A stretch of DNA of 64,000 bases from assembly GCA_942159475.1 (NCBI GenBank), contig OW804096.1, forward strand, positions 38,935,744-38,999,743. The letters run 5' to 3'. The notes beneath the pieces were generated by a model. The model was given only the letters and a program-made list of their open reading frames with translations. It was not told the origin of the DNA and ran no database searches. Positions 1 to 13,650 of this stretch are shown here, piece by piece; positions within the stretch are counted from its first letter, which is position 1; every line of letters starts with the position of its first letter. Origin of the DNA: Sthenelais limicola. Taxonomy: Eukaryota; Annelida; Polychaeta; Phyllodocida; Sigalionidae. The position numbers and the translations under genes were made by a program.

Positions 1-690
1 GAGGTTATGAGAGGAGGGGAGGGGCAAGGTGGGGTGAGGTTATGTGAGGAGGGGAGGGGCAAGGTGGGGTGAGGTGAGGTTATGAGAGGAGGGGAGGGGC
101 AAGGTGGGGTGGGGTGAAGTTATGAGAGGAGGGGAGGGGCAAGGTGGGGTGAGGTTATGGGAGGAGGGGAGGGGCAAGGTGGGGTGAGGTTATGAGAGGA
201 GGGGAGGTGCAAGGTGGGGTGAGGTTATGGGAGGAGGGGAGGGGCAAGGTGGGGTGAGGTTATGAGAGGAGGGGTGGGGTGAGATGGGGTGAGGTTATGA
301 GAGGAGGGGAGGGGCAAGGTGGGGTGAGGTTATGAGAGGAGGGGAGGGTCAAGGTGGGGTGAGGTTATGAGAGGAGGGGAGGGGCAAGGTGGGCTGAGAG
401 GAGGAGGGGAGGGGCTAGATAGAGTTAGGGTATGAGAAGGGGTGAGATAGGGTGAGGGTGGGATAGGGTTGAGTGGAGGAGGGGTGGGGCAAGATAGGGT
501 AAGGGTGGGATAGGGGTTGAGTGGAGGAGGGGTGGGGTAAGATAGGGTAAGAGTATGAGAAGGGGTGATTGGAGGAGGGGTGGGGCGAAATATGGTGAGG
601 GTATGAGAGGGGAGGAGGGGTGGGGCAAAATGGGGTGAGGGGATGAGAGGGGAGGAGGGGAGGGTTGAGGTAGGGTGAGGGTACGCAGGC
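1..690. repeat. G-rich minisatellite
   Basis: Tandem units of about 35 bp, each built from a gaggttatgagagg part and a ggggaggggcaaggtgggg part, fill the first 400 bases. From about 415 they drift into a related family with gggtgagggtatgagagg units. Strand asymmetry is extreme, with almost no C on the plus strand apart from ggggc. The array runs off the left edge, so its full length is unknown. Open frames on the opposite strand (Pro/Ser-rich) come from the repeat and are not genes. Confidence 0.95.
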
Positions 691-2780
691 TGTATATTCC
701 ACTCTAGAAACTAATCACCTGTGCTCGCAATACACATGTACATATAAATGAGGTAGAGATCAGATCGGCTTCATCTAGTTGCTAGTGTCATTCTCCTTCA
801 CTGGATTCAGAACGATTTTCAGTGTAGATTGAGATGAACGGCCATATACAAGTCTGTTGTGTTTGTCAAGTTGGAGTTTTCCTACATCATGACATCATCC
901 TCTGACATCATGAATTATACTGTTGTTTAGCGCCAAAGGTCCTGAAATGATAAAAGCATGAACTTTATCATATTATATTCTTTTACATGATATGTACACA
1001 TAATTCAAAGATCAGTTTGTAAACGCCCTATCATTATTAGGTTTATTTTAATTATAAAAATTCTTATTATGGATGTCTAAGATGTAATGATATATAAATT
1101 TAGAGATGAATGAGCCTAAATCGTTAAATGTTATAATATAGCTATGGGAAGTTTTCTTACAATAAAGCCAGATTTAATGCATTATTAACCTGAATAATTA
1201 ATGCAGGTCGGACAGACGTTGGCTTCAAATAATTGGATATTTAAATAATTTTGTGGGAGTTATATCATATTTCCTGTTACCTGCTGTATATTGTTCACCA
1301 GATCACCAGAAGAGTGATGGGCGGGGTGTGTGTGAGGGATGGGGGGGGGGGGGTGTATGAGTAAAGCGTCAATACATACATATGAATCGCTCAAGTCATT
1401 ATATAATACTCATAAATACTATATTCTATCCTATTGGTGATTCTGGTAATCAAAAAATAGAACATACTGCTGGTGAACTGTAATGACTCGTTCTAATATC
1501 ATTATGCATATGAATCATACAACCAGTTGGTCATCTACCATGAAACTTGTCTCTTAAATATTTAGAAATTATGCGGTCGGAGATCACTGAGAGAGGAGAG
1601 AGGGGAGAGAGAGTGGGACATATGAGATAAGACAGGGAGAGAGATGATAAATAGCTATAGATTCGCAACATAAGTAGCACAGTTATATAAAGGGAGAGAG
1701 GGAGAGAGAATTCGGAGACAGAGAAGGAGAGAGCGGAGACAATGAGGAGAGTAAGTGTGGGAGAGAGGAATGACACAAAATGGTGTCGTCCATTCCCGCA
1801 TAAATGACTGTACTGTTTGGACATAAAGGATTTTGGCCATTCCGTCCCCATATTTTTGCCCATTCAGTCCCACCACCTCCCACACAGGTGTTAACGCTCG
1901 CCGGGGTGACAGTCCCCTCTAGGCGGGGAAAGGTGTAAAAACTTTGGGCCATAGCGACCCGGCAGCTTTTCGCCATACATGTATATCATACGCAACCCTC
2001 TCTCTATTCAACGCTAGTTCTTCACTCTTGTATTTGTGTATTATGCTCAACTTTTCTGCTTTCCAATGTAAATCTAACGGCCTTGATAGGCCTAAATATT
2101 CACATAATTGAACTAATTTTATATTTGATAATAAGCTGTGGAGGGCCGTCCTGCTATGCTACTGTTTTGTAGGTTAGCTTAGGTTAGCTTACTGTTTACC
2201 TTAACGGACATGTCCGCCATTTTGGATTGTGTAACGTTGCATAAACAAAATTTAAAACAAGGTACTAGATTTAATACAAACCAGTGGTTTTTACAAATGG
2301 GCCTTGTAAACGCTCTAGTAGCCTCGACTGATATTGTAAATGATAAATATAATAAATGCTTCTTACCTGTTGTGAGAGAAGCTATCCGCTGGCTAGAAGC
2401 TGCAGTTAAATGTGCCATCATGTTTTAAAAGTTCAAAACGTCGCATTCACAGACCTATACGCTAGGTGGCGCATCTGATGGAACTACGTATGGGTGATAA
2501 GTTTGAGATCAATTCAGTATTGAATTAAGCATAGGGGACTACTGTAATTATTATGGTGTATGATGATCGTGCTTATAATAGTTGGTGGTGTTACCCCTGC
2601 CGCCCATTAATAATAATTGTATTCATTTATGATTAGCCTATTCTGTTGTTAACTGAGCGTTTCTCCTGACAATCGTAGACACCACAATCGTCGCCCACCA
2701 ACATAGATCTACCCATCCCTATTTTTCAAAATGATCCTTAAACAGATGAATATAAATGAAGTATAAATGAATTGATATGC
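691..2780. other. No gene seen
   Basis: A+T-rich unique-looking sequence with a G-run near 1340, a GA-rich stretch at 1585-1760 and a short ttagcttaggttagctta duplication near 2170. Small frames at 1531-1976 and 2179-2428 lack codon structure, recognisable motifs or splice support. Confidence 0.6.
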
Positions 2781-3498
2781 AGCGTTCGAAATAAGAGCTT
2801 GCCCGGGCCCTTTGGCAAATTTGGAAAATCGGCGGGCAAGCTGTTTTGGGCACAAACTTGCCTGCCTGGGCAAGCTATAGATCTAATTACAGCGAGATTC
2901 TTGTGATTATATTTTCAGCAGAAATCTTTAATTTCCCAGTTTAATTTCCATTGTTTTCAAAACATCATTGGCGATATGAGAAACCCTTCCACTATATTAC
3001 CTACAGCCTGCTATCTTTTTTTCTTGCACATTCTTTCATATCAATATCATATCAACTTAAATTAAAACTAATTTAACTAGGCCTAAATCCATTTTATTCT
3101 ATATATCTTGATCCTAATGTGTCGATATGATACAAAGCATATCAATATGATACATAGCACCATGACCTAGTAGTTTTCCTTTACGTAATTAGCATCACAT
3201 CAAATATCAACATACCAATATAGAGTCAGGTATTTTTTTTTAAATAATAAAGGAATATTAGTAATTACAGTAGGGCCTAATCTAAACAGACTTTTATGCC
3301 AGATCGGGGGATGTTGAGACCCAAAAACAAAACCAGAATTATTACTCTGTACAATAGGCCTAATTGTTTTGATATCTTTAATTCTCCACGGATTTTCCGC
3401 TGGAAAGGGTCCTACAACCATAATTTCTGGCGGGCAACCTGATTTGGTCAGTAGCTTGCCCTTGCCCTGTTTTTATTCCTTATTTCGACCACTGATAA
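2781..3498. mobile_element. Putative DNA element with inverted ends
   Basis: The left end reads gcgttcgaaataag and the right end cttatttcgaccactg, which are inverted matches of about 12 bp. Both ends also carry cttgccc/gggcaag motifs inside the termini, at 2800-2875 and 3430-3465. The roughly 700-bp interior is A+T-rich and has no long frame. This fits a non-autonomous DNA transposon. The family is not recognised, and the ends were matched by eye only. Confidence 0.4.
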
Positions 3499-4628
3499 TA
3501 TGAATGATTGATATTAACGTCAGGCATAGATCTAGTCGCCATTCACACATACCAGTAATCTAGACCCAAGTCGGAGGTGTCACAGCTCAGCGGGTCGATT
3601 GGGACAAAAATAGTGGGTCAATCAGGACAAACACCTGAGGCAGTGGGGAAAGCTGTAAAACATTAGGTATTCGCGGTAATTACGCTACAAATGTATGATT
3701 TCCTAAACTTATTCATCTAAACTGAACAGGGAGAGGCACTTTCAAGCAGTTATTAATAGGCCTATGCAGCAAGGCAAGACGCTTGACATATTCACATAGC
3801 CTGCCAATTCAATTGCTCATTTCCCTAAATTATTCAGTATATATATTTTATTTAAAAACGCATATTTAGCAAGTGGGATGGTAGGTCTATATGTCTGGAA
3901 GCTTCCAGCTATTTAAAACCAATATTCCATCCCCTCTACCCTTCCACCGAAAGATGGAAATCACTTGAACTTCAATCATTGATACATAGGTACTTAGCAG
4001 GCGGGTATATTTCTGTGTGACCTGTCCTGACGTTTAAAACTGCTAATTTCCCTGACTCTGGTCAATATATATATATTATATTGATACAGTTTTCGAAAGT
4101 CTAAAGTTATATCTGTCCTAAAGGTGTCATGTATGTAAAACAAATATTTCATATACTTTTGAGCCTTTTTATCATAAGTAACTCTGAAAGCCCCACTCCC
4201 GCAATGCTATAACACTGATGTGTGTATTGGCTGGCGTCCCCCGATATAGTTCGCTTTAGCGCCGATGGCGCCGCCACCTCTGACACAGGACAGGCCTATA
4301 GCAACAATCTCACACATTTAAGTTTTAACACTTTTCAATGCCCCATTTCGCGCACCCATACTCATACAGGCGTTGGACATCTAAATACAATATATCAGAT
4401 AGATCTCTTGATCATTTTGACGGTAACAAAAACACCTGTGCTTTGATATAAAAAAACATGTTCATTGAACAATCATACTAATGGCTAAATAGTGTTGAAG
4501 ATGCTGTGTATTGAAGAACGTCTTCAACAGTTCAAAGCATGTTGCAGAGCGTTTAGCGCAGTGGAAAGGAGCGCGGGGCTTGATTGTAAATCGTCATCAG
4601 TGCAAAAAGCATCTACACCAATGTGTTG
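3499..4628. other. No gene seen
   Basis: Unique-looking A+T-rich sequence. The 74-codon frame at 4222-4446 has no recognisable domain or splice context. A tRNA-like A box occurs near 4548 without a matching B box. Confidence 0.5.
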
Positions 4629-4668
4629 TAAACGTTGTTGAACATGCAAACATGTTCAACAACGTTTA
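4629..4668. repeat. Perfect 18-bp stem, 4-nt loop palindrome
   Basis: The left arm (4629-4646) and right arm (4651-4668) are exact reverse complements around the loop CAAA, with the core GTTGTTGAACATG. It could be the centre of an inverted element or a cruciform-forming site. No coding frame or oligo-T terminator accompanies it. Confidence 0.85.
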
Positions 4669-5752
4669 GATTGAATACGTTGTGGTAAACGGTGCCTTTG
4701 CAGTGTATGAGCATCCTCTGTACTTATAGAGCTACGCCTTCTAATGCTACCAGTGAACGGTAACCTGCCGCTGGAAGTCAAGCATTGATTCGTGGCACAA
4801 AAATGCCAGATCGTCCCTACAGAGTATAGCTCAAAAGTGCGACTCTCCGTGTGGAAATCACATGGATAACTATAAAACAAATTTAAAGTATGAATGACTA
4901 TGAGTGAAGTCGCCTGCTGAAGCTACAATCTCAGCTAATTTCCGTCAAAAAATGAAATTGTCTATTTTTTTTATTAGTCTATTCACTCCAAACCCATTCA
5001 AAGGTCAACCAGGTAGAGTATTGAAGTATAACACTTCATTATTTACCAATATAATCATTTACCGAAATCTCACCTTTTGAGCCGGACTCTCTATCATCTT
5101 CTTAAACGGTGGGAATCCTTCTGAAATCGAAAATGTAAGGATAACACGGGCTAGATAGGCAAGGGGAGAAGCCAACAAATTGTAGTGTTAATCCATTTGA
5201 TCCAGATTGCCATTGCAGATCAGAAATGTTCAAATTACAATAATATTCTATAAATACCATGATTCATAAAGAAAACCTCCATTTTTCTTTATTCTCTTTA
5301 TTTGAATCTTCCATTCTACAATACTCAGGATAAAAGAAAGACAAAACTGAGAACAATCTTTGTGGTTGGCTTTAGCTGGGAATGTAGCTTTAATATACAA
5401 TTCGTCTTTAAGAATCGTCTCAAATAACTCGTGAATAAGATCAAAATGGACAGGAAAGGTATGGCTCTGAAGTGTCATGAAGTCAGAGTACTAGTGCACT
5501 ATGCCTATTTGCTCCATAATCATGGCAGTTCGTAACCTGTCTGTTGCTCGTTGAAATTAGTAGAGAATCACGCTCATTCATTGCCCTATAAACCTGCTCC
5601 ACATCTTATTTATAGGTTCTCATTCATGGGGACACATTTCGGTAATCCACTTGCCACGGAATAACAGTTTGTAAAGGTGATTGCGATTAGATTGGTTTAT
5701 ATTAGAAGACTTGTCCACTGTTCACAAACACATATAAATATATGGGTCAGAT
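4669..5752. other. No gene seen
   Basis: A+T-rich sequence. Frames at 4656-4880 and 5248-5478 on the minus strand are short and featureless. Confidence 0.5.
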
Positions 5753-5976
5753 TTTCAGAAAATATACAATTGGCAGCTGTACACATTTAGTAAATTCTGC
5801 AAAATTAGGCTGCAATTTGGTCGATATTAGGTAAATTCGAGTATATTTGGTATTGTATTGATTCTAGCAATCTGTTTGGCTAGGTTGAACTGTATTTTGA
5901 ACTTTCGTCTGAGATTTGGGATATTTGAGAAGATTGGTGATTGGCGAATTGTACAAATACTGAAAATCTGACCCAT
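5753..5976. mobile_element. MITE family 2 copy
   Basis: The element opens with tgggtcagattttcag and closes with ctgaaaatctgacccat, which are inverted termini of about 17 bp or more. The interior has the family hallmarks: acacatttagtaaattctgc, gagtatatttggtattg and ttgaactgtattttgaac. Other copies lie at 15842, 19164, 25888, 30091 and 34418, with fragments near 15341, 25497 and 60285. It is non-autonomous with no coding capacity. Confidence 0.8.
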
Positions 5977-7186
5977 ATAAGGGAACACACATATACTATT
6001 ATAGTTATGTTCACCTTATTAAACATATAGATAGTGCATCCCATTGAGATAGTGGAAATAACTAATCATTTTGTTTCACCTTCTCTCAATTACTATGTTT
6101 AATTTTATTATAAGGGACCCTTTGGAAGAGCTATGGCTACCATAGAATTTGGCTGGCCTTTCCCTTATCTGGCGTAAATGTTTATGTATCTATATTAAAA
6201 TGTCATGCACTGAATCCGGAAATAAACAACAATACAAATAGACAATATGAGACATCATTTTGATATAAAACCAACCTGTTCCACCCGTCCTCCACATTCC
6301 CTCCACATCCCCCACCAAACAGCACCCTTCATAATACAAATGCTCAGTTTAAAAGTTCCCATTAGACACATAAACAGCTTATTCTTCTATCAGTAGCATC
6401 CCCGACATCCTTAGCACCATCAGGGGTGTTGTGCTAGCACCAAGTTAGCACAGAACGATTCCAGCCCGGGCCCACAGCACCCACCAATGATGCTATCCAT
6501 GGAAGCGGAAGTCACACTCTTGAGAGGTGGAGTACAGAAACTTGCTTCCGTTATGGCGGCCATTGACGTTCCTGTAACGTCCGATAAGCGTCTCTTGAAT
6601 AGTGCGCAGCATGAATCTTTATAGATGGACATGTGGAAAAGTGTGACTGCAATTAGTCTTTAGATGAATATCCAGGGTAATTAACGTGTTGGTTGCAGGA
6701 GTGTGAATATTGCATGAGTTGCGTCGTATGTCCTAAGTGACTGAAACCAACGAGTTAGTTTACTGATTTATCATGTTTGCTTTTAATGATATGAGTAGAA
6801 AACATCTTTTAGATTTAATATTAAATTTCGGTCCTTAAACTTGGCAAAGGCATTGGTTGCCATGACTACCACACATAATTCACTAGTGCAATACGTTGTT
6901 CTCAGAGCAATGCTTATATAACAATTGTAAAAATTGTAAAGTTAATTTGTTTCATTCTAACATAATAGATGTATTTTGTTTTGACCTTGAGTTTGAATCC
7001 TTTTCTTCATTTATAGTCTGTATCTTTAAAAGATGTACAAAATGAAGCAAAAGATAGAACAGGGTAAAATCCTCGAAAACTTTAGTCGAAGGACATTCAG
7101 TTGGGTTGGAAAACAACAGAAGAAAATATGTTTGACTGATGTTAACTGCCTCAACTACGGCCTGCATTGTATCGTTAGTTAGTATT
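5977..7186. other. No gene seen
   Basis: No supported gene. The minus-strand frame at 6420-6632 overlaps a somewhat G+C-richer patch (6430-6560), but I see no splice sites or homology there. Confidence 0.5.
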
Positions 7187-7586
7187 TGTGATATGTTACA
7201 GAAAAATGAGACAAGTCGCAGAAAAGGATATTTTTCAAATGTGTTTTCCACAGGAGCCCTTTGTTACTATGTTATGATCTTTGAGGTGTTTATTGCTTGT
7301 AGTTACATGAATACATACACCAAATTTCAGAATTGTATATAGAAGGTATTCATCCATATCTGAGGTTATCCTAAGGAGTACATTACTATATCATAATATA
7401 TTAATAGTGATTGACCATCAAAAAATATTGCTAAATTGTGGTTCATGCATGCACAATAGAAATAGTTCTTAGATGTCCTATAATGTTTACTATCATTGGA
7501 ATCGGATTGATCTCATCTTTTCAAATTTGTTATCTTAAAATTCATATCTTGCGACTTTTGACTCATTTTACTGTAACACGTCACAT
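7187..7586. mobile_element. MITE family 1 copy
   Basis: The left end tgtgatatgttacag plus gagacaagtcgcag is the inverted counterpart of the right end gcgacttttgactcatttt plus ctgtaacacgtcacat. The interior contains the family landmarks agtgattgaccatca, aatgtttactatcattgg and tgatctcatcttttcaaa. This family recurs many times in the window and is the host of the large element's insertion site. Confidence 0.8.
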
Positions 7587-10184
7587 TAGATCAGTTTATC
7601 ATATTTCAGCTTTAATACTTCATCATTCTCCAACTTAATGAGCTAGTAGTATACTACCATCTATTGTTCTTTGATTCAATGCACGCCTCTCAAGCATTAT
7701 AGACACCAATACATAATTTTCCATGGCCAGACAAAGTCAATTCCATACTGCGCTAAAGCCAAAGATTATAAATGTGTTGTCCTTTATTCAAAATATGGAC
7801 CTTAAACAACAATAAAGTCCGCTGGTGGAGTGTTTAAATCAAGCCTGAGGTAAGGGACGCTATACCTTATGTCCTTGTTCGACACCTTTAATGCAAGCGG
7901 TATGGGCCAAGTCATTTTTCTTCCTGCTCCTATATTGGCAGCTCTGTGTGTCTATAGGTCTGCTTCTTGTATCAAAGCTCCATTCTCAGCTATTACATAC
8001 AAGAAGAATATCCTTATGTAATAGATGAGGATACAGCTTTCTGTTAATACGCCTACTCCAGGCTCAGAAAAGTCATTAGCACAGTAGGCGTCCAATCACC
8101 AAGATTCCATTGTTATCTGATCTGAGAGGCTGTGAACCTAGACTGTTGTTTAACTTTGTACTTACATAAACCAATACAGAATAAAGAGTAATCAATGACA
8201 AACATTTTTTTTCCCTAAACTAAACACCGGAAAAGAGAGAGAAAATCTTTCTCCCTGATCCTAAGTCATAGCAAGGGAGGAGAATTAAAAACAAGTAATC
8301 AATGACATATTGTATTCTATGCAGCTTACAATATAATTGATATATCGTTTGCCTATGATAATATTGCCATAGTGTTAACAGTCCAGGGACATGACTTAAC
8401 AATCGATATGATTCACTGGCCAGGTGTGCAGACTGGAAAGTTTATTTATTGATTCTGAATTGGACATAATTCAGACCCATGTACTAGAAATAATTAGTCA
8501 GATTGTTTAACCTTGTCCACCATATATAATGGCTGACAGTGAGAATGTTTCGTATGTGATGCTTTAAGAATTCTAAGAATTTAAATTAACTTAGTCTTCC
8601 TTGTCAGTAGCAGTATTAGAATCAGATAGATGTGGACAGAACAGGTTTGAGTGAAGAGGCCTTATGGAGCCTCTACATGAACTTTATGACAAGGATTATG
8701 AGATTCAAAAACAGAGTCAGAAATGATGCACCTACCGAACGAGTCAATCTGACTCTGAATTAGAGTCAGAAATAGGTATAAAAGAGTCGGGCGAAACGAG
8801 TCACTTGATTAGACTCTTTTAGGAGGTGCTGATCTCGGATTTAGAGTCAAATGACTTGTTTATGTTTCTCTGTGTAGCTTCAAAGATAAGAACGAAATGG
8901 AACGATATAATGTCAGATTCTTTCATGAAATCGTGGAATAAATTATAGGATTATATAGTATCAAATGCCAAAGAGAGTAAATATGATCTAAGCTCTTTGC
9001 AAGATACTCAGGCGATGACACATGTAAGTTCAGGTAGCAACTCTGCCTTCAGCCTCCTGGCCTTACTCACTACTATATACAGGACACCGAGTACTTGACA
9101 CAATGGTATTCTTACTATAATACCCATACCCTCTTCCATTAGGCTAATGCTTAAATGTAAAAGCAATTGAAATACTAATACTACCAAAATGATGCAAAAA
9201 GATCTTATTCAGAATTATGCATACATTGACCTATTGTGGCCTAGACCTGTAGACGTTAACCATATTCAGCGTGAAATAAACCCACTGGACTTGCAAGAAC
9301 GTAAACAACAACGCCCAGAGATTTCACCGAGGTGAGGAAGAGATAATAAAGATCTTCTACCATGAATATGAAAATTGGAGGTTTATTCTCCCTCCCAGGG
9401 TCATCCCAAGGTTGTCAATTCACATGCCTTGGCGGTGTTTATAGATACCCAAGGTCCCCTTGCACTAAGTCACACAAGCGATAATTAGTGACTTGGCCAT
9501 TGACTACAGTGTGGTTTATATCTGGCCTTTTTGCAAGGATGACTAAGCATTTTCATAACCATTCACTATCGGGTGTAATAACTAGGGAAAGGTATGCATT
9601 TTATGGAGCTTAACCTTGTGGATTTATGGAGTTTGCTTTGCAAATATTTCGATAACGAATAGAGATAAATGTAAAGAGGGGAGTGTTGAGTATTTCTGGG
9701 GCATTAACGTGCAAAGTGCATGACAATGCTGAATGTTGGGGTCAAGAACTGAGCATATGGAAATATGATCGTAAAGAGAGGAATTATTACCGTAATTTCT
9801 TTGCTGACATGGGAATAGTAAGAAGACCTTAGGAACTAAATGAGTTGTTGCTGCATAGGAATCACCAGCAATATTATATATTAACCGGAATCATTTCATG
9901 AAAGACCAATAGTGGGGAGGTTCACAATTCTTATGGATGTGGTGTATGATATCTTAAGGTGCGATTCCACTGGATCGCTCTTTTTTGTTTATGCAACAGA
10001 CTTTATTCAAATACCTGCCATCTGGGCTCTTACAATTTTAAGACATAATTAAAAGAAGTATGATTAGATGCAACAAAAGGATTTAAAAACATTAAGGATG
10101 ACCAGTGGAATACAATGCTATTTTAATCTCATGTTATCAAAACCCTGCAATTAGTCACGTCAAAGATTCAACTGTTATACAGAG
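7587..10184. other. No gene seen
   Basis: A+T-rich sequence without a supported gene. A cluster of gagtca/tgactc words occurs at 8715-8850, probably a remnant of a small inverted-repeat element. Confidence 0.5.
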
Positions 10185-11145
10185 CCACAAATGCTCTGAC
10201 TCGTAAAGCCAACCACGATCTGTACAAATTAGCTATTCTCCCCAACATAGACTACTGCGATTTTATATATGATTCCACCCCCAAAGCTTTATTGCAAAAA
10301 CTCCAATTGCAGCAGAATTTAGCGCCCCGAATTATTTTTAATAAATCGAGATATCATAACGTGGAGCAAGAACATGAATCTCTGAATATCTGGCCCCTTC
10401 AGCTGTGAAGGGACAAGCATGTCCTTGACACAGCTTATTATTTAGCGCAAAATGAATATAATGTTGATAATAGGGCACTGCCAATGCGTAGCCCTGCTCA
10501 GGGGAGGAGAAATCTTATTGTATTAGTAACAAAGTTGAACAAAATTAGTAATTCCATCATTTACAAATGTCAGACGAGTTAAAAACCAGTAGCCCATTAA
10601 ATCGATGACATAGCTACGTTCAGGAAATACACTCAACAGCTTCTTGCTCCATTTTGAATATTATAATAATATTATAGTACTTTGAATATATATATAACTG
10701 TTTATCATGGTAGCTTGCAACCCTGCTCAAAACACTGCTCAGCTTCATCTTTTCTATCTCATATAACTTTATCTTGATATGTCCATCTCGAAGGGCAATA
10801 TTTCATGTTTAAAGAACGGCGTGTATATCTTAACAACTATGTTAACTAATGATATGTGTGCCATAAATATTTATTTATCTTAGACAATGAGTCTTTTATA
10901 CCCAGAAATGTCAGTCGCTCTCTGTTTAAACTACCTCATTTTTGTCATCAATGCACTTACCCATCTTCATCGTGACGTATTACGATTGTTAGCTTTAATT
11001 AAGTTTGTACTTTCTGTGTAACTTCATTCAAGAATCCCAAGTCGGCAGTCACTGGAAGACCCGTTTCTATTGTCACAGATTTGACCGACCTTTGTAATAA
11101 CAGCAACAACAACATTTTTGTAATTGAATTGAATTGAATTTTAAC
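10185..11145 (+). mobile_element. Decayed non-LTR retrotransposon 3' fragment
   Basis: Around 10220-10405 one frame reads as the C-terminal part of a CR1/Jockey-type reverse transcriptase: an NIDYCDFIYDS segment, then LLQKLQLQQN, then ESLNIWPL. These match the usual order of an IDYC motif, an LQ..QN..AR motif and a final L.WLPL motif. The frame is interrupted by stops just after. About 500 bp of untranslated 3' sequence follows and ends in repeated AATTG near 11130-11145, a typical simple 3' tail. The fragment is 5'-truncated and certainly inactive. The clade assignment is uncertain. Confidence 0.65.
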
Positions 11146-13256
11146 ATCTCTTTAAACTCGTCAATGTCTCTTGCTAATCTCTTCCAGGGCAAACGTGCCT
11201 CTTTTTGAATGGTTTTAATTTTTTTAAAATTTGTATCTTGATTCTCTTCGTTATTTTTACAGCTGGATTAAGTACAAGTATTTAATAGAACTGTGGAGAT
11301 CCACTGAAATATACAATTTGAGCATAAACGATTTTCTAAAATCTCACATCAAGCTCATGGGCTAACAATCACAAGAAAACAGACATTTGTTCACATAGAG
11401 TCTGTGTACATTCGCTGAAGAATTTGATATCTAAAAATAAAGACTTAACAATATCAAATCATAAATCATTTACTACAGCCCCAGGTTCCTCGACATGAAA
11501 AAACGATCCATGAAAACTCCATATTTCTGCAGCACCCTCATTACCGAGGCATGGTTCCCGGAGGAGATACCTACTCGAGATTGTGAAGAATACTGAACAA
11601 AAGTTTATTGGGCGTGAGATATGATGGGTCTTCTAGGAGTTGGTTTACGATGCAGCACCTCCATAAAAATGTATCCTCCAATTGTTGAGGGGATCTTGCC
11701 TCTTGGTATCAGGGGGCCTGATAAATATGTATTCCTTTCTTCAAGCACTGATATGCGCAAGGCTTAAGGGATTGAACATCTTTTGTTGGGAGATCCTAGA
11801 TTGTTGGAAAGAGGTCAATCCCTGACCTACATTGGAGATGGAGGAACTACGCAATCCGAGCAAGGCAGTGAGCTCTCAGATTGCACTGTTTTGTCTATAT
11901 CCGACTAAAATAGTATCTGTCATTTTATTTTTATTAACATTAGCTACACAATGTAAACACCAACTTATAGTATTAAAATTGAAACGATATCCATTAAATT
12001 GTATAACAAATATAAGATATCTGAATGAGACCGTCAGTAACCAACATTCAGCAAATTCTGCTAAATAAGACTGAAAAGAGTACACATTATATCTGAGTGT
12101 ATTTCGTCTAGTAATGATTCAGAAACTATGTAGGACTGTATTTCTAAAACTTATTTTTTATCCTAAACTAGTGTTATCTGAGAGCTTGTAAAATGACGTT
12201 GACCCCAGCCGCGTAACATATGCCTACACATTGCGTTGTATCGAGCCTCCTCGAGCGAAATTTTAGTCTAAACAAGTACATTCTTTTCAACTTGTAACTT
12301 ATTTCTCTGTTACACATCCCATCCCACCATTTACCTCTGCGCTAATGGACCCTAATAAACCTTAATATAGGTCGGTAAGAGTAATTGAGACTATTGGGTC
12401 ATGGATATTTCCAATGTTACTATACTTGACATTAGGCCACTTAATGTGTCGACTATGAGTACTATGAATTGATATTCCGCCTTGCAACACTCCCTTGCCT
12501 CCAATCCTGAACACACACACATTTTGGGTTAGAGCATTGAAACATGCATCATTGGTGTTGACATTACTACAAAATACAGAACAATAAAGATTATTAAAGA
12601 AATAAAGGGGGACCGGTACAGAGTGTGTGTGTGTGGGGGGGGGGATGACTAATCTGGGCTAAATTGATTTTTCATTTTGTTTTAGTTAAGTGGTCGAACC
12701 TAATTTAACGCTAATTATTAGTTGTTATTTATAACAAATTCACGAATTGATAGTTATAGTTCGGATGAAATTAAGATATCCTTACAACTTTACGATTTTC
12801 ATGCAAATTGTAGGCTATGCACTGATCCAATTATTAACTTTAAAATCTTATAATGCGTACCATTGCACCCATCCATGTGGCTTGACTCATGTGCCTTCTA
12901 GCCAGTATAAATGCTGTCAACCTTACTCCTACACTTCTAGCCTATTGTTGCATTACCAGCTATAAGTGGCTTTTTCAAGTCTGCCTTGCCAAACCTTTAC
13001 ATAAGTGACTTTTTCAGTTACGTCTGCGCTAATTATTATTTCACCAACATCGCGGGATAATTGCTCACATATTCTAATGTTGATAACTGAAGGCCCTTTA
13101 ACATGAGCGAGTGGGGGGGGGGGGGGGCGTGGGAGGGAGGGGGGTTGCGGGGAGTTGCAGAAATATACCCCTTCCATCAGAATCATCTTGTTGCATCATA
13201 TAATCACCGATAATTCAGTTACCGATATTTTAATCATTCCCTTCAAGCAACAAAAA
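11146..13256. other. No gene seen
   Basis: No supported gene. GT/G-run simple repeat at 12620-12645 and a poly-G run at 13112-13128. Frames at 11832-12085 on opposite strands overlap each other and look random. Confidence 0.5.
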
Positions 13257-13650
13257 GTGTTGTGGAATTTTGGCACAAGTGTTGTAGATTTGTGGGACGA
13301 GTATCATAGATTTGTGCGATGAATATCACAATATCAGATTTGTGGGACGAGTATCGCAGAATTATGGGATGAGTAGCACAGAATTGTGGGACGAGTATCG
13401 GAGATTTGTGGTATGAGTATCGCAGAATCATGGGACGAGTATCACAGAATTATGGATGAGTTTCGCAGAATTGTGGGACGAGTATCGCAGATTTGTGGGA
13501 CGTGTATCGCAGAATTATAGGACGAGTATCGCAGATTTGTGGGACGAGTATCACAGATTTGTGGTATGAGTATCGCAGATTTGTGGGACGAGTAGCACAG
13601 AATTGTGGGACGAGTATCGCAGACTTGTAGGACTAGTAATATAGAATAGT
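13257..13650. repeat. About 24-bp minisatellite
   Basis: Roughly fifteen degenerate tandem units of the form ttgtgggacgagtatcgcaga. They alternate gaattgtgg and gatttgtgg endings. The opposite-strand frame at 13243-13431 is a repeat artefact. Confidence 0.9.

Noticed and set aside
415..702. Pro/Ser/His-rich frames on the minus strand
   Set aside because: They are translations of the G-rich minisatellite, with no independent coding evidence.
4541..4600. tRNA-like tagcgcagtgg segment
   Set aside because: An A-box-like word is present, but there is no B box at tRNA distance and no foldable acceptor stem.
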